From Alphaproteobacteria bacterium (GTDB taxonomy: Bacteria; Pseudomonadota; Alphaproteobacteria; Micavibrionales; Micavibrionaceae): a DNA stretch of 64,000 nt. The notes beneath the pieces are model-generated. The model was not told where the DNA came from and ran no database searches. It was given only the letters and a program-made list of their open reading frames with translations. Where the stretch lies: assembly GCA_016125135.1 (NCBI GenBank), contig WGMJ01000017.1, positions 1 to 64,000 on the forward strand. Reading direction: 5' to 3'. A program made the position numbers and the translations under genes. Shown one piece after another: positions 1 to 9,179 of the stretch; position 1 is the stretch's first letter, and every line of letters starts with the position of its first letter.

Positions 1-497
<497 letters not shown>

Positions 498-503
498 ATT
501 CAT

Positions 504-537
504 GTCCCGCAAGGATACCTTGCCTGGTATCCGGGAC
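504..537 (+). other. Hairpin in the 23S-5S spacer
   Basis: Nested inverted repeats in the spacer: GTCCCG (504-509) pairs with CGGGAC (532-537), and inside it GGATACC faces GGTATCC. The position just after the 23S 3' end suggests an rRNA precursor-processing stem. It is not followed by a T run, so it is unlikely to be a terminator. The rest of the spacer (538-630) holds no gene that I can recognise. Confidence 0.45.
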
Positions 538-636
538 GAAACACGCGCGCAGCGGAAAAATTGCTGCACGAATGATACCTTTGAAAATTTTTGAAAGGTT
601 CTTAGCAAAGACAGATAAAACGAAACGGGTTTGGAT

Positions 637-755
637 GACTTGGTGGTTATACCGGATGTGCAACACACCTTCCCATTCCGAACAGGACCGTGAAAAACTC
701 CAGGGCTGATGGTACTTCGTCTTAAGACGCGGAAGAGTAAGTCGCTGCCAAGTCT
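637..755 (+). rRNA. rrf: 5S ribosomal RNA
   Basis: About 119 nt with the conserved alphaproteobacterial 5S layout. The helix I strand GACTTGG (637) pairs with CCAAGTC ending at 755. The loop region CCATTCCGAACAG and the GATGGTACT element lie between. Pairing can be extended outward to 631-760 (TTGGA with TCCAA), so the precursor stem is longer than the mature RNA. It sits about 140 nt after 23S, as expected for an rrn operon. No tRNA follows before the terminator. Confidence 0.93.
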
Positions 756-804
756 TCCAAGCCCGTTTCTCCCTATAAAACAAACGTATTCACGATTTTT
801 AACA

Positions 805-829
805 AGCCCGCCTTCTGGCGGGTTTTTTA
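805..829 (+). terminator. Rho-independent terminator of the rRNA operon
   Basis: The stem CCCGCC / GGCGGG with a TTCT loop (807-822) is followed by six T residues. It closes the rrn operon about 50 nt after 5S. Confidence 0.9.
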
Positions 830-883
830 TTGCCCGAAATCTTAATATCCACGCTGTTTTTGCACTGCAAAGTGCGAGTTTTC

Positions 884-912
884 TTGCCTTTTTCCCTAAG
901 TCTTCGTATGAA
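884..912 (+). promoter_or_regulatory. Candidate sigma70-type promoter of the M17 aminopeptidase gene
   Basis: TTGCCT (884-889), a 17-nt spacer and TATGAA (907-912) predict a start near 919 and a leader of about 28 nt ahead of the ATG at 947. Both hexamers are imperfect, so this is a moderate call. Confidence 0.4.
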
Positions 913-946
913 TCGATTATACAAAAAACATACAGGGATTAGGGAT

Positions 947-2488
947 ATGCGCGAAAAATGTACGCTCGTTGATTTTCAACTCGTGGCTGAAAGAAGCAAC
1001 CAAACACCAACTGAGCTTGTCGTGCTTTCTCCAGAAATGGTGGAGCCCTACAAAGAGGTTGCTGATGCGAGAATCAGAGAGTGGCTCAACAATATGGGCT
1101 TTGACGGAAGTGACGGCGTAAAAATTGACCGTGGTTCCGCTGATGCTTCTGCATGGACACATGTTTTTGTTGGCGTTGAGTCGCAATCGGATGATGTTGC
1201 GGATCCTTATGATTATATGTACGGCTTAACGGCCCATGCCAATTCATTTGATCCCGGTACTTATGCTTTCTCATCGCAAATTGATCTCACACCTGTACAA
1301 AAAGCAAACCTGCTTCTTGGTTTTGGACTGGCTTCTTATAAATTTGAAAAGTACAAAACAGAAAAAGATGTGAGCAAGGTTCGCTTGGTTGTGCCGTCTG
1401 ATGTAGACAAAACCGAGTTGCTGCGCAAGTTACAGGGTACAACCATCGTGCAGGATATGATTAACGAGCCCCCGAATTTTATGACTCCCGGTCAAATTGA
1501 AAGGGAGGCGCGTGAAGTTGCTGGTATGTTTGGCGCCAAAACAACAGTCATTAAGGGCGATGAACTGCGCGAAGAAAACAAGAATTTCCCGCTAATTTAT
1601 GCAGTCGGAAAGGGTGCAATTGACAATGACGAGACCGCGCCGCGGCTCATAGATATTTATTGGGCCGGGCCCGATGAAGGGTTTTCACCAAAGAAACGCC
1701 GCGATCTACCGCTTGTAACGCTTGTGGGCAAGGGCGTTGCGTTTGATACGGGCGGGTTAAGCCTTAAAACAGATGGCCAGATGCGTAACATGAAATATGA
1801 TATGGCTGGCGCGGCACATGCGCTGGCAACTGCCTATATGATTATGGATGCAAAGCTGCCCGTTCGTGTACGTGTTTTATTGCCCACTGTTGAAAACATG
1901 ATCGGGTCGAAATCATATAAGGTTGATGACATTATCAGGTCACGCAAAGGGGATACGATTGAAATTGTTGATACTGATGCCGAGGGTCGTTTGATATTGG
2001 CTGATGCTTTGTACGAAGCAGCACATCCTACAAAAGCGCATCTCGACCCATCACTGATTGTTGATTTTGGCACGATAGGTTGGTTTGGCGCGAATAATTT
2101 TCCCGGCTGGGCATCATCTTACGCAAATAACCAGAGTTTGTCTGACGAGTTTTACCGTGCTGTGGCTGCCGAACAGGAGTCTTTCTCACCGCGTCCTGTT
2201 ATGTGGCAGCTTATCAAGCATGAACTTGCCTCCAAAGTCGCAGATTTGCGTCAGTGTAACGAGGATCATGATAACTATGACGATCTGCTTGCGATTGCAT
2301 TTCTTGCCCATCAGGTTGGCAAGGAAGTGCCATGGATGCATATTGACTTACAGCCATGGCGTGATGAAATTCTGGATTCTACTGGTCACGTACAGCCGCC
2401 TAATATGCCGCATGGTGGCCATGCGCAAGGGGTGCGGTCTGTCTATCATATGATCAGGGATAAGCATCCACCTGTTGGTCCCAAATAG
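947..2488 (+). CDS. Leucyl aminopeptidase, peptidase family M17
   Basis: Cytosolic dinuclear-metal aminopeptidase that removes N-terminal residues from peptides during protein turnover. The M17 signatures are intact. VGKGVAFDTGG carries the metal and catalytic residues K262 and D267. DTDAEGRL carries D344, E346 and the catalytic R348. The protein has 513 residues, about the family length of 500. The ATG at 947 is preferred over upstream starts because AGGGA (934-938) lies 8 nt before it and the N-terminus then resembles the family. It stands alone behind the rRNA terminator, with the M3 peptidase gene 97 nt downstream, so the two may act in the same peptide-breakdown step. Confidence 0.93.
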   Translation: MREKCTLVDFQLVAERSNQTPTELVVLSPEMVEPYKEVADARIREWLNNMGFDGSDGVKIDRGSADASAWTHVFVGVESQSDDVADPYDYMYGLTAHANSFDPGTYAFSSQIDLTPVQKANLLLGFGLASYKFEKYKTEKDVSKVRLVVPSDVDKTELLRKLQGTTIVQDMINEPPNFMTPGQIEREAREVAGMFGAKTTVIKGDELREENKNFPLIYAVGKGAIDNDETAPRLIDIYWAGPDEGFSPKKRRDLPLVTLVGKGVAFDTGGLSLKTDGQMRNMKYDMAGAAHALATAYMIMDAKLPVRVRVLLPTVENMIGSKSYKVDDIIRSRKGDTIEIVDTDAEGRLILADALYEAAHPTKAHLDPSLIVDFGTIGWFGANNFPGWASSYANNQSLSDEFYRAVAAEQESFSPRPVMWQLIKHELASKVADLRQCNEDHDNYDDLLAIAFLAHQVGKEVPWMHIDLQPWRDEILDSTGHVQPPNMPHGGHAQGVRSVYHMIRDKHPPVGPK

Positions 2489-2585
2489 ACAACAAAGGTT
2501 AATTTTAACTTTTATGCTTGCTTTTGGCGGCGTGCATATGCTGAGATAGCCCAATAATAAACATAATAAAGTTAATGGGGCGGAT

Positions 2586-4826
2586 ATGGCGCGTATAATC
2601 AAAAAACTACCCGATGGAACACCTGTTCCTCGCGCTTTACAATCTAACCCGTTTTTCTACTTTGCCGAAAATGAAAATCTAATGCCCGCGTGGGACGAAA
2701 TTCGCCCCGAGCATGTCCGCCCCGCTATAGATTTTGCCCTAGATTTGGCGCGTAAAAATATTGATTCTATCCGTACCCGTGCGCAAGCAGATATCGACAA
2801 TAATACGAATACCGCCACTTACGAGAATACCGTGGGGAAGTTGTTGGCCGCAGATGAGTTGCTTGCCCATTTTCTCATGTCTATGTTTCACACACTGCCA
2901 GAGAGCGCTTCTGCACGAAAGGCATACGATAAACTGGGGCGTGACATCATACTGGAATATGTGGCGCTCTATGAAGATATTTTTCTGGATCCTGCTCTTT
3001 ATAAGGCGGTTTGTAATGTCGGGGTGCGTCCTTCTGCATTAGACCGCGAGGAAAAGCGCCTGCAAGAAATGTATAAAAACGCTTTCCGTCCTGACATTAT
3101 TTATGGATCAGCCGCCATACAGGCTGAATATAGAAGTACAAACAAGAAGATTTTTAAACTTGAGATGCAGCTTGCAAATCGCATGCGCAAGGCCGCAGAA
3201 GAAACACTTATTGTTATTGATGATCCAACCCGATTAAGTGGCATTTCGCCCATACTTGTTAACGCGGCGAAAGAGAATGCAGAGCGGAATGGGCTAAGGG
3301 GACGTTGGGCATTCTCAATGGACCGTGGTCTTTTTGCAGCGGTGATGAAATCTGCAGATGACCGCAAGCTTCGCAAAGAATATTGGGACGCTTTTTATTC
3401 CCGTGGCTCAATTCCTCCATATGATAATCGCGATATGATTTTGGAGCTGGTAAAGCTCCGCCAACGGCAAGCTGAAATACAAGGTGAGGCTAGCCATGCG
3501 CACGCAACGATGAAATACCAAATGGCAGGAGTGCCAGAAAATGCCGAGATTCTGCTTGAGGATTTGCGTCTGGCAACGATGCCTGTTGCACGAAAGGAGC
3601 TGCGGAAGATAACAAAATTCATGCGTGATACAACCTCTTATACGAAGTTAAATCCATGGGATGTTGATTATTATAAATCAAAGCTCAAGAAAGAGGAGTT
3701 CGGATTCGATGACGAGGACCTGAGGCCCTATTTCGAATTTAATAAGGTCATGGATGGCGTTATGAAACATTTTGAACGCGTATATCCTGGCATAAAAATA
3801 GAGAGAACCGACCAATACGCAACCTATCACCCTGATCAACTGGCATACAATGTCTTGGATAAGCGCACCGGAAAAATTTTGGGCGTGCAGTTTATGGATC
3901 CTTTCTCACGCCCGCATAAGCCAGCAGGCGTTGCGTGGTCGGCCCGTGTGCGCGGTCGCGGCGTTTTTATGGAAGAAATGCACGGGGCTATTAACTCGGT
4001 CGTTACAAAGCTCACAAAAGGCAGCGCAGGCAAGCCTACGCTCATGACATTCCGTGATGTTGAAGTGATCATGCATGAATTCGGGCATGGTACGCACGAG
4101 ATACTAAGCAAATGCAAATCGCAGGCTTTATCCGGTTTTGGTGTTGCGCGCGACTGGGTTGAATTTCCTTCGCAGATACAGGAAAACTGGTGCTATCAGC
4201 CACAATTTATAAATAGCATTGCCCGCCACCATGAAACGGGCAAACCGCTTCCCAAGGAATGGGTTGATAAGCTTTCAAGGTCACGCGGCTATATGAACGG
4301 GCTTCCAACGCTCGAGATCATTAAAAAGGGCACGCTTGATCTTGCGTGGGCGCAGGCAAACCCTGCTAAAATTACGTCAGTTGAAGATTTCGAACGTGCG
4401 GCGTTGAAAAAGTACAACGTTATGGATATGGGTAAGGCGCTTTATTCCCCATGGTTTGACCATATATTTGCAGGGGGGTATTCCGCAGGATTTTACTCGT
4501 ATCAATGGGCGCAATTCTTTGAGGCGGACGCTTACGCACTTTATTATCACAAGAAGAATGTTTACCATCCTGATGTAAACCGCCGCCTCAAGAGCGTCAT
4601 TGAGCAAGGCGCATCTGCTCATCCTGTTAAACTATTTCGTGATTTTCGCGGGCGCGCCATGGCAAACCCCATGTATATAAAAATTCGTGAGGGGCTTGAT
4701 GCATCGCGGGGCGTTGAAGACGCTGACCCGGAGGAAATCCTTGAATCGCTATTTGGTATTTCAGCTTCACCCAACAGTGTTATGAAGCCATGGGCTATTT
4801 TTCACCAGCATAAGCATATTTGCTAA
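2586..4826 (+). CDS. M3 family oligopeptidase / peptidyl-dipeptidase
   Basis: Zinc metallopeptidase of the thimet-oligopeptidase family (Dcp / OpdA type) that cleaves short peptides in the cytosol. The zinc motif HEFGH is at residues 497-501, with a further acidic ligand expected in the downstream VEFPSQ segment near 526. At 746 residues it is slightly longer than typical Dcp (about 680). The N-terminal helical half and the C-terminal GGYSAGFYSYQW segment are typical of M3. GGGGCGG just before the ATG serves as the ribosome-binding site. There is no signal peptide. It follows the M17 gene on the same strand and is convergent with the exported paralogue at 4832. Dcp versus oligopeptidase A cannot be settled by eye. 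Confidence 0.9.
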   Translation: MARIIKKLPDGTPVPRALQSNPFFYFAENENLMPAWDEIRPEHVRPAIDFALDLARKNIDSIRTRAQADIDNNTNTATYENTVGKLLAADELLAHFLMSMFHTLPESASARKAYDKLGRDIILEYVALYEDIFLDPALYKAVCNVGVRPSALDREEKRLQEMYKNAFRPDIIYGSAAIQAEYRSTNKKIFKLEMQLANRMRKAAEETLIVIDDPTRLSGISPILVNAAKENAERNGLRGRWAFSMDRGLFAAVMKSADDRKLRKEYWDAFYSRGSIPPYDNRDMILELVKLRQRQAEIQGEASHAHATMKYQMAGVPENAEILLEDLRLATMPVARKELRKITKFMRDTTSYTKLNPWDVDYYKSKLKKEEFGFDDEDLRPYFEFNKVMDGVMKHFERVYPGIKIERTDQYATYHPDQLAYNVLDKRTGKILGVQFMDPFSRPHKPAGVAWSARVRGRGVFMEEMHGAINSVVTKLTKGSAGKPTLMTFRDVEVIMHEFGHGTHEILSKCKSQALSGFGVARDWVEFPSQIQENWCYQPQFINSIARHHETGKPLPKEWVDKLSRSRGYMNGLPTLEIIKKGTLDLAWAQANPAKITSVEDFERAALKKYNVMDMGKALYSPWFDHIFAGGYSAGFYSYQWAQFFEADAYALYYHKKNVYHPDVNRRLKSVIEQGASAHPVKLFRDFRGRAMANPMYIKIREGLDASRGVEDADPEEILESLFGISASPNSVMKPWAIFHQHKHIC

Positions 4827-4831
4827 TCAAA

Positions 4832-6268
4832 TCAGGTGGGTTGTGGCCCTGCGCCGCCGCAGGCCTGTACGGGGAGCTCTACATAGCGGTTTGGCACGCC
4901 GACAGGCGCTTGCCCACTTCGCAATATCGAATTGATCTCCGCAGTTATTTGCGCCTGTCTGACCGGTGTTACGGGTGATGGTGGTGCATCGGGTAGTGCG
5001 GGCGAGTTCGCCATAATTTGTGTCATTTCAGCAGCGAGTGTTTGTGCCGCAGGGTAATCGCCCTCATAAAGCATCGCATAGGCCTCTTTATATTCCCGCA
5101 ATAATTCCAGCGCAAAGACATCCGTGACAACATTGGCAGCTAGCAACAAATCAGCCGCCACATATTGCCGCATCCGGTAATCCATTTGAGAAAACACTTC
5201 AGCCCGCTCCGGATGAGTGGCGCGTAAAGTTGCATCAAGATTTCGCAGTAAATCCCGTGCCGAGGCGTTGGCAATGGCCTGACCACGCTGCGCATCTGTG
5301 AAAATGCTGCGGTCAAGCCTGTCCAGATCGGTTACCGAGCGGATATTCAGGTAAGGTTCTGGTACCACGCGGTTATCTACCACATCTATAAAGGCGCTAT
5401 AGGGGTGGCTGTCAAAAGCAATGCCGCTCTCGCTATTTCTGTTCATCGCAAAATAGCCGATTGTCAGCCGGTCAATTGCAATCTCCGCAAGTGTCAGGCG
5501 GGTATAATCAATCGCTTGCTGGCCGTACTGGCGGGCTGTCAGGTCGTAGCGTAACCCCGCTGCAATAACTTCCTCACGCGGGCCGCCTGTCGCAGAGGGG
5601 CGTGTATGGATCATCTCTTCCAAAATAACATCACGCCAATGCATGGTCATATAATCCCGTGCGGCCTGAGGTAGCTGTACTTGTGTTGCATCATAAGGCA
5701 GACAGAGACGGTTTTCCGCCAGCGTAATTAAATCAAAACTACGGAAAGCCTGACTGCGGTTTTCCAGTATTTTCATGGTCAGCCACAGGCGTAACTGGTT
5801 ATGGCTTTCCGAGAAGGTACGTTGCCGCCCGTAACGGCGGTTAAATTCCCGCTCGCCTATACCGGCATTGTTCAAAAATCGCGTGAAAACAGCGAGGCCG
5901 AGATCAGCGATGCCATCTTCTTCGCGGTAATTACTATTTACATGTGTCTGTATTCGCGCAAAAAAGTCGGCGGGCGCTATCGTTATGCCGCGGGCTGCGG
6001 CTTCTTGCTGCAGGGCCGTTTCCATGTCGCGTTGCGAGGCAATAATCAGCGGGTCAACATTGCCGCGCTGGTTACGCCGCATTTCGTTGCCTACATCAAG
6101 AATTGTCAAATCTCCCAACCGGTCACGCATGAACGATGTCATGTAAACAATGGCGTTATCACGTGCTGTACGGTCGGTGCGCGATCTGTGCGCCGGCTGT
6201 GCAAATGCAGCCGTGCTGGCCAGAATCCATGCGGTTGTAGCCGCGAAAGCTTTTTTTGCAAGTCCCAT
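4832..6268 (-). CDS. Exported protein of unknown function, paralogue 1 of a tandem pair
   Basis: I do not recognise the family. The 478-residue product starts with a Sec signal peptide (cleavage likely after AAFA, about residue 23). It aligns throughout with the next gene (6345-7865). Shared blocks are RLGDL, SQRD, CLPY, ILEE(M/V)IHTR followed by GPREEV, F(D/N)SHP.(A)FID and SARDL.RN. The mature protein has exactly two cysteines, in LCLPY and near the C-terminus, and the paralogue has the same two, so a disulfide in the periplasm is likely. The E-E-x-I-H motif with a later conserved SHP could be metal-binding, but no known peptidase signature is complete. It ends GPQPT. AGGGA sits only 3 nt before the ATG. 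Confidence 0.75.
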   Translation of the reverse strand: MGLAKKAFAATTAWILASTAAFAQPAHRSRTDRTARDNAIVYMTSFMRDRLGDLTILDVGNEMRRNQRGNVDPLIIASQRDMETALQQEAAARGITIAPADFFARIQTHVNSNYREEDGIADLGLAVFTRFLNNAGIGEREFNRRYGRQRTFSESHNQLRLWLTMKILENRSQAFRSFDLITLAENRLCLPYDATQVQLPQAARDYMTMHWRDVILEEMIHTRPSATGGPREEVIAAGLRYDLTARQYGQQAIDYTRLTLAEIAIDRLTIGYFAMNRNSESGIAFDSHPYSAFIDVVDNRVVPEPYLNIRSVTDLDRLDRSIFTDAQRGQAIANASARDLLRNLDATLRATHPERAEVFSQMDYRMRQYVAADLLLAANVVTDVFALELLREYKEAYAMLYEGDYPAAQTLAAEMTQIMANSPALPDAPPSPVTPVRQAQITAEINSILRSGQAPVGVPNRYVELPVQACGGAGPQPT

Positions 6269-6313
6269 TAATCCCTGTCGTATCTTTTTTATTTATTGGA
6301 ACCATTAAGACGT

Positions 6314-6332
6314 GGTTTTGCTGCAAAGTCAC
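6314..6332 (-). promoter_or_regulatory. Upstream element shared by the exported paralogue pair
   Basis: Read on the minus strand, GTGACTTTGCAGCAAAACC here matches GTGACTTTGTTGCAGAAAA upstream of the second paralogue (about 7909-7927). It lies about 45-65 nt before each gene. This could be a duplicated promoter or operator, or simply sequence carried along in the gene duplication. Confidence 0.35.
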
Positions 6333-6344
6333 GCTTTTTTTGAA

Positions 6345-7865
6345 TTAGTTTGGCTGTGGGCCTAACCCATCGCAGGCTCGCGCGGATTGTGAGACATAGA
6401 CAGATGGAACACCTCTTCCTGCGCGGCCGGGTGTGCGCGCAATACGCTGTATTTCTTCCATAAGCTGTTGCTGTCGTAAAGCTGTTGTAGGTAGTGGTGG
6501 AATATGGTTTACATCTGTTTTAACAAGCTCGAGGCTTGGAACCTCGCCCTCGACTGTCTCGAGCGCGCCGCCTTGCCAGCCAGCAAGCAATTGTGTGAAA
6601 TCCTCTATCATCCTATCGCCACGGGCGACCATATCTCCGTGTAAATGCGCAAACGCTTCGCGGTATTCCTGTAACATGTTCAACGCAAACGGGTCAGTCA
6701 CGGCTCCGGAATTAATCAGGATGGTGGATGCAACATAGCGGCGTATTTCAACAGGGCTCCGTAAGAGCGCTTGCTGTTCGGCAGCACCGTTTTCATGTGT
6801 AGCCAATGCAAAATGGATGTTCCGCATTAAATCGCGCGCCGAAACATTCGCCAATGCAATACCATATTGGGCTTGCGGGAACAGGCCTGCCTCCAGCTGG
6901 ATCATGTCTGTCAGCGCGACATCACCAAAGCGCGGGTCAACAATAATACGACCTTCATTGTAATCAATAAAAGCGGCAATCGGGTGGCTATTAAAAACAA
7001 GGCCGCTGGGGTTATTGTCATTATAGGCATAGTAATGGTAATTCATCATATTGATTGTGTACTCGGCCATCATAGTCCGGATGAAATTCACAGCTTCGCC
7101 GCCGAACTCATCCGCCATGACATCATAGCGGTATCCGGCAGCAAGAACTTCTTCTCGTGGCCCGTATACATTTGTTGCACGCGTATGAATAACTTCTTCC
7201 AGAATAACATCATTCCAACCCATAAAGGCATTGCGTCGTGGTGTTAGGAATGGAACCGGTGCACGGTTGTTATAGGGCAGGCATAAATGTGCTTCCGAAA
7301 TCGAGACAATATCAAACCACGGGTAAGCGGTGCTGCGGTTATGCATCAGGCTATGGAGCGTGCGTACTTTTGTTTGTTCTAGCGTTAAGTTATCAATCGT
7401 TTCTTTCGCGTAATATTCATTAAATTCTTCGGGTGGTAGGCCTACGTTTTCGAGGAAGAAATCAAAAGCCTTTGCAGCGAGTATTCCGATTTCTGGGTCC
7501 TCGCGGTAGCCACTCGTTACATGCTCCTCAAGCCGGTTAAAAAAATCACTCATTGGCATGGGCGCCATTGCACCTGCATCAATCATCTCCTGAATGGCAA
7601 ATTCGATATCACGCTGGGAACTGACAATAAGCCTGACAGGGCCACCAGCAATTTCATGCCGTACACGATTGCCGAGAAGGAGTGGCGAGAGGTCGCCCAG
7701 TCTTTCCCGAGTGTAGTTGCCTATATATACTTTATCGCCGTTTTGCATGCTGAAGGGGGCCGGCGCGAATGGACCATTATGAGCCTGACTTTCCGCAGAG
7801 AAGGGGGCTGTAAGCCCCAGAGCAAAAGCGGCGGCGGCAGTGAAGGCGCGTTTGGCCGAAATCAT
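6345..7865 (-). CDS. Exported protein of unknown function, paralogue 2 of a tandem pair
   Basis: 506 residues with a signal peptide (SAKRAFTAAAAFALGLTAPFS, cleavage near residue 25). Full-length similarity to the 4832-6268 product indicates tandem duplication. The copies have diverged strongly but keep DVILEEVIHTR, GPREEV, FNSHPIAAFIDY, two cysteines and the C-terminal GPQPN. The ATG at 7865 is chosen over the GTG at 7868 because AGGGA (7874-7878) is then 8 nt away. The function is unknown. An envelope role is inferred from export and the disulfide pattern. It lies upstream of its sister on the same strand with a 76-nt gap, so co-transcription is possible. Confidence 0.75.
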   Translation of the reverse strand: MISAKRAFTAAAAFALGLTAPFSAESQAHNGPFAPAPFSMQNGDKVYIGNYTRERLGDLSPLLLGNRVRHEIAGGPVRLIVSSQRDIEFAIQEMIDAGAMAPMPMSDFFNRLEEHVTSGYREDPEIGILAAKAFDFFLENVGLPPEEFNEYYAKETIDNLTLEQTKVRTLHSLMHNRSTAYPWFDIVSISEAHLCLPYNNRAPVPFLTPRRNAFMGWNDVILEEVIHTRATNVYGPREEVLAAGYRYDVMADEFGGEAVNFIRTMMAEYTINMMNYHYYAYNDNNPSGLVFNSHPIAAFIDYNEGRIIVDPRFGDVALTDMIQLEAGLFPQAQYGIALANVSARDLMRNIHFALATHENGAAEQQALLRSPVEIRRYVASTILINSGAVTDPFALNMLQEYREAFAHLHGDMVARGDRMIEDFTQLLAGWQGGALETVEGEVPSLELVKTDVNHIPPLPTTALRQQQLMEEIQRIARTPGRAGRGVPSVYVSQSARACDGLGPQPN

Positions 7866-8011
7866 CACTAAAATCCCTGTTTTTCTTAACTTTTTTGTAT
7901 TTAGGCAGTTTTCTGCAACAAAGTCACCTCAAAATGACCACAATTCCATAATTTATTTATTGACGTAATGCGTATAAGCCATTAAAAAGAAAAGAAAAAA
8001 GAGGGAGTACA

Positions 8012-8641
8012 ATGCTCAGATTGGCCAAAGCAAACAAACAAGACCTGCCACTTGTCCATCACTGGCGTGCCAAAGATAAAGTGGGCAACGGGCCGTATAC
8101 GCATCCGCTCGAGAAAGAGTTTGTCGATGAGGCTGGCTTTTTTAAAAAATTAAAGCTTCCGCAGGGGCTTTACATCGAGGGCGAAATCGATGAAGCAACG
8201 GGCGAGATAGGAGACCCGGCTTCCGCATGGCGCTACTGGCTTATCCAGCCGCATCTTCAGAAGGCCTATTGGTGCGTTACAAAACGCACGCTCGACGATG
8301 AAACGCGCGAGGTAACAAGGCTGGCCCACATCAGAGATACGCTGGGGGCGGGTTATTCTTCTTATCAGGCTGTTGAAAATGCCTTGCGTAAGATTGGTGG
8401 TTACGAAGACGATATTTATTTTGTTGTCGATAAAATCAAACCAAAGAACAGAGGTGGCAACAAAGAAGATATACTTTCCATGACACTCTTTGATCTTGAG
8501 ACGAAGCAGCCGCTTCAGGAAATCGCACGCGGCAAAGATGCAGAAGACCTTATCGAAAAAGCCTTTGCCTATGTTTGTGCGTTGAGTAAAGAAAGAGACG
8601 GAAAGCCTGTCTCGAAAGCAGAATTACGTCCCGTTATTTAA
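8012..8641 (+). CDS. Conserved hypothetical protein
   Basis: Not recognised. The 209-residue soluble protein is rich in charged residues, with no signal peptide or membrane segment. The start is supported by GAGGGAG placed 6 nt upstream. A segment near residues 65-100 (WRYWLIQPHLQKAYW) looks structured and the C-terminus is helical. Its stop shares TTAA (8638-8641) with the stop of folA on the other strand. The region upstream (7869-8011) holds a TTGACG near 7959 but no convincing -10 partner. Confidence 0.6.
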   Translation: MLRLAKANKQDLPLVHHWRAKDKVGNGPYTHPLEKEFVDEAGFFKKLKLPQGLYIEGEIDEATGEIGDPASAWRYWLIQPHLQKAYWCVTKRTLDDETREVTRLAHIRDTLGAGYSSYQAVENALRKIGGYEDDIYFVVDKIKPKNRGGNKEDILSMTLFDLETKQPLQEIARGKDAEDLIEKAFAYVCALSKERDGKPVSKAELRPVI

Positions 8642-9159
8642 GCCGGTTTTTTGGCGTAAAGGCAAAACGCATAAGGCGGAATGTTTTTTTCAATATCCGC
8701 AGCATTATTTTCCTGTGAAAGTAAATTCCATTCATCACGGCTAAAAACGGGGTAGAAGGCATCACCCTCATAATCCTGCATAATCTCGGTGATATACATC
8801 CGGTCAAGTTTGGGGAGCGCCAGTTCGTATATCTGCGCGCCGCCAATAATCATGATCTCAGCGCCTTCACAGGCCTGCGCTTTTTCTATCGCTTCATCAA
8901 GCGATGTCGCCCACAGCGCGCGCGTATCATTTAAATCAGGCGTGCGGCTAATCACAATGTTTGTGCGTTCAGGCAAGGGTTTGCCAAGCCGTGCAATAAT
9001 GGAGTCGTAAGTTTTTCGCCCCATAATGCAGGGCTTGCCCAGCGTATTTTTTTTGAAATGTTTCAAGTCAGCGGGGATGTACCACGGAATATCATTATCC
9101 CATCCGATCACACGGTTCTGGCTCATCGCAACAATAGCAGCAAGAGGCTTTAAGTTCAT
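8638..9159 (-). CDS. folA: Dihydrofolate reductase
   Basis: Reduces dihydrofolate to tetrahydrofolate with NADPH, regenerating the cofactor oxidised by thymidylate synthase. The 173-residue protein shows the family order: N-terminal AIVAMSQNRVIG; the active-site segment IPWYIPADLKHFK, where D is the catalytic acid; MGRKTYDSI for NADPH binding; and IIGGAQIYELAL. It is on the same strand as thyA with one unknown gene between them, so the two dTMP-cycle enzymes probably belong to one transcription unit. The stop overlaps the convergent gene by 4 bp. Confidence 0.95.
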   Translation of the reverse strand: MNLKPLAAIVAMSQNRVIGWDNDIPWYIPADLKHFKKNTLGKPCIMGRKTYDSIIARLGKPLPERTNIVISRTPDLNDTRALWATSLDEAIEKAQACEGAEIMIIGGAQIYELALPKLDRMYITEIMQDYEGDAFYPVFSRDEWNLLSQENNAADIEKNIPPYAFCLYAKKPA

Positions 9160-9179
9160 GCCGCTGAAGATATCAGGCT

